A DNA stretch of 21,243 bases from JAWWAH01 sp033721415 (GTDB lineage Bacteria > Patescibacteriota > Minisyncoccia > Spechtbacterales > 2-12-FULL-38-22), in the NCBI GenBank assembly GCA_033721415.1, contig JAWWAH010000016.1, positions 1 to 21,243 of the forward strand, written 5' to 3'. Below are positions 14,495 through 21,243 of the stretch, in pieces (position 1 is the first letter of the stretch; each line of letters opens with the position of its first letter). The position numbers and the translations under genes are program-made. The notes below the pieces were generated by a model. It had not been told where the DNA came from and did not search any database. It was given only the letters and a program-made list of their open reading frames with translations.

Positions 14495-17051
14495 TTGTTA
14501 TATGTATCTTATCTTTTTTAATTCCTACAAGAATTTTTTTATCCTTTGGCCCAGATAAGATTATCTCAGCTATAGGTTCTTCTATTTCTGATTCCATTAT
14601 CCTTCTTATTCCACGAGCTCCTTGCTTTTCTTTTTCGGCTCTTTCAATTATCCATGTGTATACTTTTGAATCGTATTTTATAGTGACCACCTCTTTAAGG
14701 TGCTTTGATAGTTGTTTCGCGTAGGTTCTAGCTATTTTTCTTAGTGAACCCCGATTTAGAGGATTAAATGTTATCACATTATCCATTCTGTTTATTATTT
14801 CTGGCCTAAGCATCGATTTTAAGCTAGATTTTGACACCTCGTATTTAGGTGTATGATCTCCTGATGAAAATCCAAGATCTCCTCCTTCTGAGTGTTCATT
14901 TCCAACATTTGAAGTAAGTATTATAAAGCAGTTTTTTAGATCTGCAGTTTTTCCATGTGAATCAGTCAGGTTGCCGTCTTCTAGCATCTGTAATAATACA
15001 TTAAAAATTTGCGGATGAGCTTTTTCTATTTCATCGAACAGTATAACTGAATAAGGGTTTCTCCGAATCTTGTCAACGAGCATTCCAGCTTCTTCGTGTC
15101 CGATATATCCCGGAGGAGCGCCTATAAGCCGCGCTATTGAATGAGCTTCGGAAAACTCAGACATGTCTATTTTTATCAAAGTATCTGGGTTTCTGTATGC
15201 CTCAGGTTTTTCATGAGCAATAGCACTAGCTAGCACTTTTGCGGTAAATGTTTTTCCTGTTCCGCTTGGGCCCAAGAATAAGAAAGACCCAGTTGGACGA
15301 GCATGACTTCTTACACCAGATCTATTTCTTTTTATTGTTTTAATTATTTTATCTAATGCTTCATTTTGCCCTACGACATTACTAGTTAATTCCTTAGTGA
15401 TTTTTTCAATCTCATTTTCTTTATTTCTAGCAAGGGCATTTACTGGGATTCCTGTCATGTCGGACACTACGTGTAGAACATGTTTTTCATTTATTTCTTT
15501 CTTTGTTCTTTTTGCTTTAATGTCTTTTTCAATTCTCTCTAGCTCAATCTCTAGCTCGTCTTGCTTTTTCTTTGCAGTAAGCGCTTTTTTGTATTGCTCT
15601 TTATCTATAGCATTATCTTTTTCTTTCCTTGTTTTTTTAAGTTTATTTTTTAGACTTTGTACCTCTTTATTTTTTTTCTGATCTGTCTCTTCGCTTCCCG
15701 CATAACTTGCTGATTCATCTAATATATCAAGAGCTTTATCAGGTAATGTTCTAGAGGGGAGAGAGCGAATCGAAAGATCAATACAAAGCTTAATAATTTT
15801 GTCTGATATCAAAACTCCATGATGGTTTTCATAATAAGGCTTAAGCTTCTTCAATGTTTTGAATGCCTCTTCCGATGTTTGTTCCTTCAGGAGTACTTTT
15901 TGAAATCTGCGATCTAGGGCTGAGTCTTTTTCTATTGTTTTCTTGAATTCCTCATAAGTTGTTGCCCCAATGCATTGAAAGTCGCCATGAACAAGTGCTG
16001 GCTTTAATATGTTTGCTGCATCAAGGGAACCTTGGGCTGCTCCTGCGCCAACTATCATATGAATCTCGTCTATGAATAAAATGACATCTTCTTTTGAAGC
16101 CTCGTCTATTAGTTCATGCATTCTTTCCTCGAATTCTCCTCGGTATGCTGTCCCAGACAAAAGAGTGCTTAAGTCTAGTGCCAAGACCCTCTTATTCTCT
16201 AGTTGGTTGGGCACGTTGCCGTCTACTATGCGCTGTGCAAGCCCTCCAGCTAGTGCGGTTTTGCCAACACCTGCATCACCCACTAGTAGGGGGTTATTTT
16301 TATTTCTGCGTGCAAGTATGCGAATCATTCGTGCCAGTTCTTTTTCTCTGCCTACTAAAGGGTCTAATTTTTTATTTTTTGCTTTTTCTGTTAGATCATC
16401 GCAAAAATTATCTAAAATAGAATCTTTAGGTGATTCGTTTTTCTTTGTTTTTATAATTGAATCTATTTCTATTCCTGTTTCTACTTCATCACCTTCTTCG
16501 CTGCCTTCAAGTATATTCATGATTTCTTTTTCGAAAGAAAGCATAGATGAAGGATTTTTATCATGAGATATCCCTAGAACGCTATTTAGGGGTATTGATT
16601 GCGCCATCACATCATCAAGATGATTTTTTATGTTCAAGATTTTTTTAGTTGGTATATTGTCAAAACTGTTTAATCTGGTCACTACCCCATAAAGTAAATG
16701 TTCAGTTCCTATAAGTGGGTGTTCATGCGACATAGCCTGTTTCGCTGCTTTTTTAAGTGCTGTTTTATACGATGCAGATAATGTAATGACCGAATTTTTT
16801 TGCTGCTTCTTTTTATTTTTTGAAGTTTTTTCAAAATGCTTGGAAAAATCTTTTTCTTTGATGTTGTGTGATTTCAAAATATTGTTAGCGAGGGAACCTT
16901 TTTCAAGAAAAAGGGCGTAAAATAGATGAGTTGCAGTTACTTTATTTTTTGTCCCAGCAGGGTAATTTTTTGCAATATCAAAAGAACGCTCTATGGACTT
17001 TTTAGCGCGCTCTGTGAGCATCTCTGAGAATTTAGGAGATATGTGCTTCAT
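14484..17051 (-). CDS. clpC: ClpC/ClpA-type AAA+ unfoldase
   Basis: The 855-aa product has a double Clp N domain (about 1-150; FSEMLTERAKKSIERSFD and HPLIGTEHLLYG). AAA-1 has Walker A GDAGVGKT at 258-265 and Walker B LFIDEIHMI. A coiled-coil middle domain rich in K and E spans about 455-530. AAA-2 has Walker A GPSGTGKT at 594-601, Walker B ILFDEIEKAH and arginine fingers near MLRPEIINRMD. The LGF tripeptide at 726-728 matches the ClpP-docking loop of ClpC proteins, so it likely feeds substrates to ClpP rather than acting as a ClpB disaggregase. It is the first gene of a clpC-comF unit, divergent from pilM. ClpC is known to control competence in Firmicutes; a like role here is inference. Confidence 0.93.
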   Translation of the reverse strand: MKHISPKFSEMLTERAKKSIERSFDIAKNYPAGTKNKVTATHLFYALFLEKGSLANNILKSHNIKEKDFSKHFEKTSKNKKKQQKNSVITLSASYKTALKKAAKQAMSHEHPLIGTEHLLYGVVTRLNSFDNIPTKKILNIKNHLDDVMAQSIPLNSVLGISHDKNPSSMLSFEKEIMNILEGSEEGDEVETGIEIDSIIKTKKNESPKDSILDNFCDDLTEKAKNKKLDPLVGREKELARMIRILARRNKNNPLLVGDAGVGKTALAGGLAQRIVDGNVPNQLENKRVLALDLSTLLSGTAYRGEFEERMHELIDEASKEDVILFIDEIHMIVGAGAAQGSLDAANILKPALVHGDFQCIGATTYEEFKKTIEKDSALDRRFQKVLLKEQTSEEAFKTLKKLKPYYENHHGVLISDKIIKLCIDLSIRSLPSRTLPDKALDILDESASYAGSEETDQKKNKEVQSLKNKLKKTRKEKDNAIDKEQYKKALTAKKKQDELEIELERIEKDIKAKRTKKEINEKHVLHVVSDMTGIPVNALARNKENEIEKITKELTSNVVGQNEALDKIIKTIKRNRSGVRSHARPTGSFLFLGPSGTGKTFTAKVLASAIAHEKPEAYRNPDTLIKIDMSEFSEAHSIARLIGAPPGYIGHEEAGMLVDKIRRNPYSVILFDEIEKAHPQIFNVLLQMLEDGNLTDSHGKTADLKNCFIILTSNVGNEHSEGGDLGFSSGDHTPKYEVSKSSLKSMLRPEIINRMDNVITFNPLNRGSLRKIARTYAKQLSKHLKEVVTIKYDSKVYTWIIERAEKEKQGARGIRRIMESEIEEPIAEIILSGPKDKKILVGIKKDKIHITNES

Positions 17052-17059
17052 TACTTAAT

Positions 17060-17087
17060 ACATTACACTAAATTTTCAAGTTGACAA
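17060..17087 (-). promoter_or_regulatory. possible clpC promoter
   Basis: Minus strand: TTGTCA (17082-17087), 16 bp, TAATGT (17060-17065). The implied start near 17053 lies 2 nt before the clpC ATG, i.e. leaderless. The -10 is weak. Confidence 0.35.
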
Positions 17088-17178
17088 GGTCTTGGTATGG
17101 TGGTCATTTTTTTACAAACTAGAATGTGCAATGTGGATTAAATTGTGTATTTATGGCCTTATTGCTGTGCTATTACTG

Positions 17179-17187
17179 TGCTATAAT
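17179..17187 (+). promoter_or_regulatory. extended -10 promoter of the pilus operon
   Basis: TGCTATAAT is a perfect extended -10; the -35 (TTATTG, 17159-17164, 17-bp spacing) is poor, as is usual for this type. The predicted start near 17194 is 6 nt before ATG 17200. Confidence 0.65.
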
Positions 17188-17199
17188 GACAGTAGAAAT

Positions 17200-18252
17200 A
17201 TGTCAGGAATGAAATTATTCTCAAAAACTAAAAGTGAGCGCACTGTTGGAATAGACGTGGGTACTTCAGCTATTAAGGTGGCTGAATTAGAGTGGAAGGG
17301 AGATTCGGTTTTTCTAAGTAATTATGCTCAATTCTCAGCAAAATCCGGTATATCCGCAGGAGGTGGATCTCCTTTTGGTACTTTAGATTCACAGATAGCC
17401 ACCATATTAAAAGATGTTTTAAAAACTGCAAATATTAATACAAATAAAGCTGCGGTATCTGTCCCTGTGTTTTCTAGCTTCTCGACTCTAATAGAAATTC
17501 CTGCGATAGGTGAGGATGAGCTTGATAAGGCAATACGTTATGAGGCAAGAAAATTTATACCAATACCTATGGGAGAGGTGCAATTTGATTGGGCAAAGAT
17601 TGACCACCTTTCAAGTGATAAGACATTCAAGATTCTTACTGCTGCTGTTCCTCACGAAATAGTAAACAAGTATTACAGAATAGCAAAGATGCTAAATATA
17701 GAAATAACCTTTTTAGAGCTTGAAACATTTAGTGCAGCTCGTTCACTTGTTTCTACAACACCTGAGGTTATTCTAGTTTTGGATATTGGAGGCAGAACAA
17801 CTAATGCAGGAATAATAGATGGCGGGATGGTTGTTATGCATCATAATATCGATTTAGGCGGCACTGCATTTACGAGAGTTTTGTCTAGGGGGATGTCGAT
17901 TGCCACAGAGCGTGCTGAAGACATAAAAAGAACTGAAGGATTTAATGCTTCTAATGGTCAAGCATCTGAATTATTTCAACCCACCGTAGATAAGGTAATT
18001 TTAGAGATGGAACAAATGATGGATGATTACATGCGCGAAGGGGGTAAAAAAATTACAAAAATTATTCTTTCCGGAGGAGGGGGAAAACTTATAGGGCTCC
18101 CTGAATACATGCAAAAGACACTCAACATCCCAGTAGAATTAGGTAATCCATTTCAGCTCGTGAAAACACCATCCAAGTTAGGAGATGTCTTGAAAAAAAA
18201 TTATCTTGAATTAACCACTGCAATAGGATTAGCCTTGCGCAACGAAGAATAG
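17200..18252 (+). CDS. pilM: type IV pilus assembly protein PilM
   Basis: This actin-fold cytoplasmic protein links the pilus ATPases to PilN/PilO. Visible motifs: phosphate-1 loop TVGIDVGTSAIKVAELEWKG near the N-terminus, phosphate-2 ILVLDIGGRTTNAGIIDGG, NIDLGGTAFTRVL, and adenosine-binding KIILSGGGGKLIGLPEYM near the C-terminus. The frame extends upstream to 17092, but those 36 residues would be encoded across the extended -10 promoter and are unlike PilM, so 17200 is chosen (350 aa). ATG 17209 (MKLFSK) is an equally plausible start. It is the first gene of pilM-pilN-pilO-FN3-pilB, with pilN 4 nt downstream. Confidence 0.93.
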   Translation: MSGMKLFSKTKSERTVGIDVGTSAIKVAELEWKGDSVFLSNYAQFSAKSGISAGGGSPFGTLDSQIATILKDVLKTANINTNKAAVSVPVFSSFSTLIEIPAIGEDELDKAIRYEARKFIPIPMGEVQFDWAKIDHLSSDKTFKILTAAVPHEIVNKYYRIAKMLNIEITFLELETFSAARSLVSTTPEVILVLDIGGRTTNAGIIDGGMVVMHHNIDLGGTAFTRVLSRGMSIATERAEDIKRTEGFNASNGQASELFQPTVDKVILEMEQMMDDYMREGGKKITKIILSGGGGKLIGLPEYMQKTLNIPVELGNPFQLVKTPSKLGDVLKKNYLELTTAIGLALRNEE

Positions 18253-18256
18253 TTAT

Positions 18257-18808
18257 ATGCCATCTCTGATACCATATAAGAAAAAAAGATCTACTCCGCT
18301 TAGCAAAGCGAAAGATTTTTTAATTGAACATAAGGAATTTGCTCCATCTTTAGTTCTGGTAATTGTATTTTTAATAACCTATGGTGCTTTGGCTATCTGG
18401 CATAACCAACTTAATGGAACATTAGAAGAGATAGAAAACGAGAGTAGAACTATTATTTCAGGACGCAAGTTAAGTCAAATTGAGAACATAGAAAATTTTG
18501 CTGAGCAGACAAGAGTTTTAGGTGGGATAATAGATGAACAAATACGTGTTTCCAAACTGTTTCCAGAATTTGAAAAAAGCATACATAGACAAACACAGAT
18601 AAAATCTCTTAGACTCGATGTGGACAATAGAGCGTTGGAGGTATCGGGAATTACTGGAAGTCTTGAGATTCTTGGGCAACAGTTTCTTGTATGGAGAAAC
18701 GAATCCCTGTATATAAATGATGTGGAGTTATCTTCTTTTCTAAGAACCGAGAATGGAGAGGTTGAATTTTCTGCAAAATTAGAAATTAATTCTGATTATA
18801 TAAAATGA
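18257..18808 (+). CDS. pilN: type IV pilus inner-membrane protein PilN
   Basis: The 183-aa bitopic protein begins MPSLIPYKKK (PilN N-termini bind the PilM groove), has one TM helix at about 29-48, then a coiled-coil and a ferredoxin-like periplasmic domain (IKSLRLDVDNRALEVSGITG). With PilO it forms the alignment platform. Family assignment rests on layout and on position between pilM and pilO rather than strong conserved residues. Its TGA stop overlaps the pilO ATG by 4 nt, which also shows that TGA is a stop codon in this organism. Confidence 0.85.
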   Translation: MPSLIPYKKKRSTPLSKAKDFLIEHKEFAPSLVLVIVFLITYGALAIWHNQLNGTLEEIENESRTIISGRKLSQIENIENFAEQTRVLGGIIDEQIRVSKLFPEFEKSIHRQTQIKSLRLDVDNRALEVSGITGSLEILGQQFLVWRNESLYINDVELSSFLRTENGEVEFSAKLEINSDYIK

Positions 18809-19407
18809 ATACTAAGTCTATAGTATATTTTTCTGCATTAGGATTCGGAATACTTTTTTCCTGGTTTTTTATTTGGCCTGAATTTCAAGGCATAGAGGAT
18901 ACAAGGCTAAAAATCGAGGCAGCAGAAGAAAGAAAATCCATACTACAAGAGACAAGGAGCAACATAGAAAATTCTTCAGATTTTTTAGATTCGTTGACTT
19001 CTTCGGAAAGGCATTTACTAGATCTTGCTCTCCCAGGTGAACCTGATCGTATAAATTTAGCAAATGTGATTTATAGAATGATTTCCGAACATGGATTAAT
19101 AGCTAATAGGGTTAGTGTGGAGCTGGAATCTTCGTCTAGAGCTTCTGCTTCAGATGATTCAGGTGTTTCAGAGGTATCTATTATTATGGGTGTGGATGGA
19201 TCTTATGAGGCTTTAAAGAGTTTTCTTGTTGCAATGGAAGAAAACATGCGAATTACCGATGTGGGATCAGTTATTATAGAATCTGATGATCAGCCCGAAG
19301 ATAGAAGACCCCCCGTATACTCATTTGATATTCAAGGAAAAGCTTATTATTTATCTCATGATAAAGAATCATCTAAAGAATCTGTATCTAGTTCAATATT
19401 TGAGTAG
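18805..19407 (+). CDS. pilO: type IV pilus inner-membrane protein PilO
   Basis: The 200-aa protein has one TM helix at about 5-24, a coiled-coil (residues 29-65), then a PilO-type ferredoxin-like domain starting ALPGEPDRINLANVIYRMIS and ending near DVGSVIIES. PilO pairs with PilN around the pilus machinery. It overlaps pilN by 4 nt (ATGA). A serine-rich C-terminal tail follows the domain. Confidence 0.85.
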   Translation: MNTKSIVYFSALGFGILFSWFFIWPEFQGIEDTRLKIEAAEERKSILQETRSNIENSSDFLDSLTSSERHLLDLALPGEPDRINLANVIYRMISEHGLIANRVSVELESSSRASASDDSGVSEVSIIMGVDGSYEALKSFLVAMEENMRITDVGSVIIESDDQPEDRRPPVYSFDIQGKAYYLSHDKESSKESVSSSIFE

Positions 19408-19428
19408 TAGATATAAAATATTTTATAA

Positions 19429-20406
19429 ATGACAGCTTTAAATTTAAAAAATAATAAAAAAAATAAAACTCTTATATTTGGAGGGCTTGGGCTTCTTGCG
19501 GGAGCCTTAGTTATAATGTTTATAGGGGGAGTTTTTGATTCTTCTGTGGATGAATCTACCGCACCTTTGGCAGCTAATGTTTCTCAACGAGTAAATCAGA
19601 TTAACGAAGTTATAGAGATACGAAGAGATCTTTTTGAAGCTTTGGGGGAGGGTGAAGATAAAAAGGTTAGGGTTTTGAGTGTTGGAAATGATAGCGCTAC
19701 ACTAATTGCGGAAGTAACAGATATGGGAGGAGCTGATACCGTAGATGTATACTTCGAGTATGGAGAAAGTAGAGGAGATTTGGATCAAGAAACAGATGCA
19801 GTAAGTATTAGAAGACCCTCTCCAGTTAGAGCTGTAATTAATGATTTAAAGTCTGGCACAACATATTATTTTAAAGCAATAGCGGTTAATGAATCCGAGC
19901 AAAAGACCGAGACTGATATTTTGACATTTACAACAAATAGTGCGTCTGATAGACCCGAGATAGGAGAAGAAGATGCAATTAATGTGACTGGCAATAGTGC
20001 AACTCTAGTTGGTTCAATAGATGATACAGGAGAAGCAGATACCATTAGGGTTTCCTTTGTTTGGGGGACAAGTCGAGTTGCGATAAATATAACCACTCCC
20101 TCACAGACTAAAACAAGTGATCAAATACAAACAGGCAATAATGAATTTTCAGAAGACATTTTTGGATTAGAGCCTGGTAAAACCTATTATTATAAGGTTG
20201 TTGCTGAGAATGAGGTTGGTAGGATTGAAAGTGAAGTACGTGAATTTGAGACGAATACAGCAGCACCATCCTTTACTGTATCTAAGTTTGGACGTTTCAC
20301 GCCCTATACGCGAATTAAAGAGAGTAGTTTATTGGGTCGTGATGATCCGTTTTCAGCGTATAGAAGAGAGCTAGCAGACCCCGAGCCAGAGGAGGAAGTT
20401 CAATAA
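19429..20406 (+). CDS. membrane-anchored FN3-domain protein in the pilus operon
   Basis: The 325-aa product has a short basic N-terminus, one TM helix (about 14-36), a helical linker (about 50-75), and two fibronectin type III-like domains (about 80-170 and 172-275), each ending with the FN3-typical YYF/YYYK-A/V-x-A-x-N-E signature (TTYYFKAIAVNESEQK and KTYYYKVVAENEVGR). A proline/acid-rich tail contains DDPFSAYRREL. It occupies the slot held by pilP in proteobacterial pilMNOP operons but lacks a lipobox and PilP homology. A structural or adhesive periplasmic/cell-surface role in the pilus apparatus is likely. Confidence 0.82.
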   Translation: MTALNLKNNKKNKTLIFGGLGLLAGALVIMFIGGVFDSSVDESTAPLAANVSQRVNQINEVIEIRRDLFEALGEGEDKKVRVLSVGNDSATLIAEVTDMGGADTVDVYFEYGESRGDLDQETDAVSIRRPSPVRAVINDLKSGTTYYFKAIAVNESEQKTETDILTFTTNSASDRPEIGEEDAINVTGNSATLVGSIDDTGEADTIRVSFVWGTSRVAINITTPSQTKTSDQIQTGNNEFSEDIFGLEPGKTYYYKVVAENEVGRIESEVREFETNTAAPSFTVSKFGRFTPYTRIKESSLLGRDDPFSAYRRELADPEPEEEVQ

Positions 20407-20445
20407 ATATAAATCTATACATAAGTAGGACAATTTCTACAAGCT

Positions 20446-21243
20446 ATGACGCTTTACCATCAAAAAATTTTAGAACATCTTGTTAGCACAGGGTCATTGA
20501 CTGATAAACAAGTGGAAGAGGTTGCAAACAAGCTAGAAACCTCTCCTTTTTCTTTTGAGGATTATTTGTTGCGGAGATTAAAGATAAAGGAAGAAGTTTT
20601 ACTTGAGGCTAAGAGTAAGGTTGCCGAAGTTCCTTCCTGGACCAGCGAAAATGATGATCCAGTCTCTAAGGAGATATTAAAGATGATTCCCGAGGAAGCA
20701 GCTAGGCAGTATAAGATGGTTCCTTTAGAGAAGAAAGGAGATTCAGAGTTGTTGGTTGGTATGGTTGATCCGACAAATATAAAAACCCAGCAAGCCTTAA
20801 GATTTATATTATTACGGAGCAATATAGAGCCCTCTATCGTTGTTATAACTGAAAGGGATTTTGAGAAGATTGTTGCGATGTACAGAGGGTTAAAGGTGGA
20901 GGTGAAAAGCGCCTTAGAGGAAATAGAAAAGAGCTTATCAGAAGAAAGTAAAAAGAAGGGTGGGGGCCAGGCAGAGCAGGTTGGTTCAAGTGCTCAGCTT
21001 CAAGAAACTCCTGTTACTAAAATAGCAGCGGTGATTTTGAAGCACGCAATTGAAGGTAATGCTTCCGACATACACATTGAACCTCTTCGTGCGCACACTA
21101 GAGTGAGGTTTAGGGTAGATGGCATACTGTACTCTAGCTTGATTCTTCCTTCGGCTGTGCACAATTCAATTGTTGCCAGAATAAAAATATTGTCTTCATT
21201 ACGACTAGATGAAACTAGAGTTCCACAGGATGGTAGGTTTAAT
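20446..21243 (+). CDS. pilB: type IV pilus extension ATPase PilB, cut by window edge
   Basis: The frame is open from ATG 20446 to the right edge (266 codons). The N-terminal MshEN/T2SSE_N-type domain (about 1-150) includes QKILEHLVSTGSLTDKQVEE and the LVGMVDPTNIKTQQALRF block. It is followed by a linker and the start of the secretion ATPase core: TPVTKIAAVILKHAIEGNAS, SDIHIEPL, RVRFRVDGIL and RLDETRVPQDGRF, all highly conserved in GspE/PilB. Walker A lies beyond the window. PilB powers pilin polymerisation at the inner membrane. It is 39 nt after the FN3 gene and in the same operon. Confidence 0.95.
   Translation, partial: MTLYHQKILEHLVSTGSLTDKQVEEVANKLETSPFSFEDYLLRRLKIKEEVLLEAKSKVAEVPSWTSENDDPVSKEILKMIPEEAARQYKMVPLEKKGDSELLVGMVDPTNIKTQQALRFILLRSNIEPSIVVITERDFEKIVAMYRGLKVEVKSALEEIEKSLSEESKKKGGGQAEQVGSSAQLQETPVTKIAAVILKHAIEGNASDIHIEPLRAHTRVRFRVDGILYSSLILPSAVHNSIVARIKILSSLRLDETRVPQDGRFN

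Noticed and set aside
16072..16566. 164-codon plus-strand frame opposite clpC
   Set aside because: It is antisense to the conserved AAA-1 domain, serine/leucine-rich as expected for a shadow frame, and has no promoter.
17092..17199. N-terminal extension of PilM with an apparent TM helix
   Set aside because: It spans the extended -10 promoter; PilM is cytoplasmic and family starts match the MKLF region.
1..21243. CRISPR array, rRNA or insertion sequence
   Set aside because: No regularly spaced short repeats with unique spacers, no rRNA-like segments and no transposase frame were seen.

Overview
The window looks like a chromosomal segment of a small-genome, AT-rich bacterium, most likely a Candidate Phyla Radiation / Patescibacteria member, probably Parcubacteria-like. 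This is an inference. It rests on a DUF5663-type protein, a CPR-style DUF87/TraG ATPase module with a very long companion protein, a compact pilMNO-FN3-pilB operon, WG repeats, and almost no Shine-Dalgarno sequences. TGA is used as a stop (pilN ends in TGA overlapping the pilO ATG), so this is not the SR1/Gracilibacteria code.

Layout. (1) 1-1310: 3' part of a WG-repeat protein that continues beyond the left edge, closed by a palindromic bidirectional terminator. (2) 1441-3549 (-): recG. (3) 3580-4443 (-): a clear promoter, two tandem structured repeats, tRNA-Ser(GCU), a long hairpin, a tRNA-3'-end-like hairpin element, tRNA-Ser(UGA), and further copies of that element. (4) 4528-5471 (-): a calcineurin-like phosphoesterase overlapping an unknown 129-aa protein, with their own promoter. 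(5) 5685-6128 (+): a two-TM membrane protein. (6) 6179-6399 (+): a complete tRNA-Arg(GCG) clamped by a 24-bp inverted repeat and nested inside the two halves of a second tRNA-like sequence, followed by an intrinsic terminator. (7) 6506-13696 (+): a four-gene unit, namely a DUF5663-like protein, a 1375-aa protein with an HELLH metallopeptidase signature, a 136-aa protein, and a VirB4/TraG-like ATPase. It ends at a 21-bp bidirectional terminator. (8) 13748-17051 (-): clpC-like unfoldase overlapping comF. (9) 17200-21243 (+): type IV pilus operon pilM, pilN, pilO, an FN3-domain membrane protein, and pilB (cut by the right edge).

How the genes relate. The pilus inner-membrane platform (PilM/N/O) and its extension ATPase (PilB) lie beside comF, a DNA-uptake-associated gene, and near a DNA-translocase-like ATPase module. 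Uptake or exchange of DNA is therefore a plausible shared theme, though not shown. The most unusual content is non-coding. All three tRNA genes are wrapped in extra partial tRNA sequences (5' acceptor strands before them, 3' acceptor strands after them) joined to strong hairpins, and several of these stems are kept by compensatory base changes between copies.
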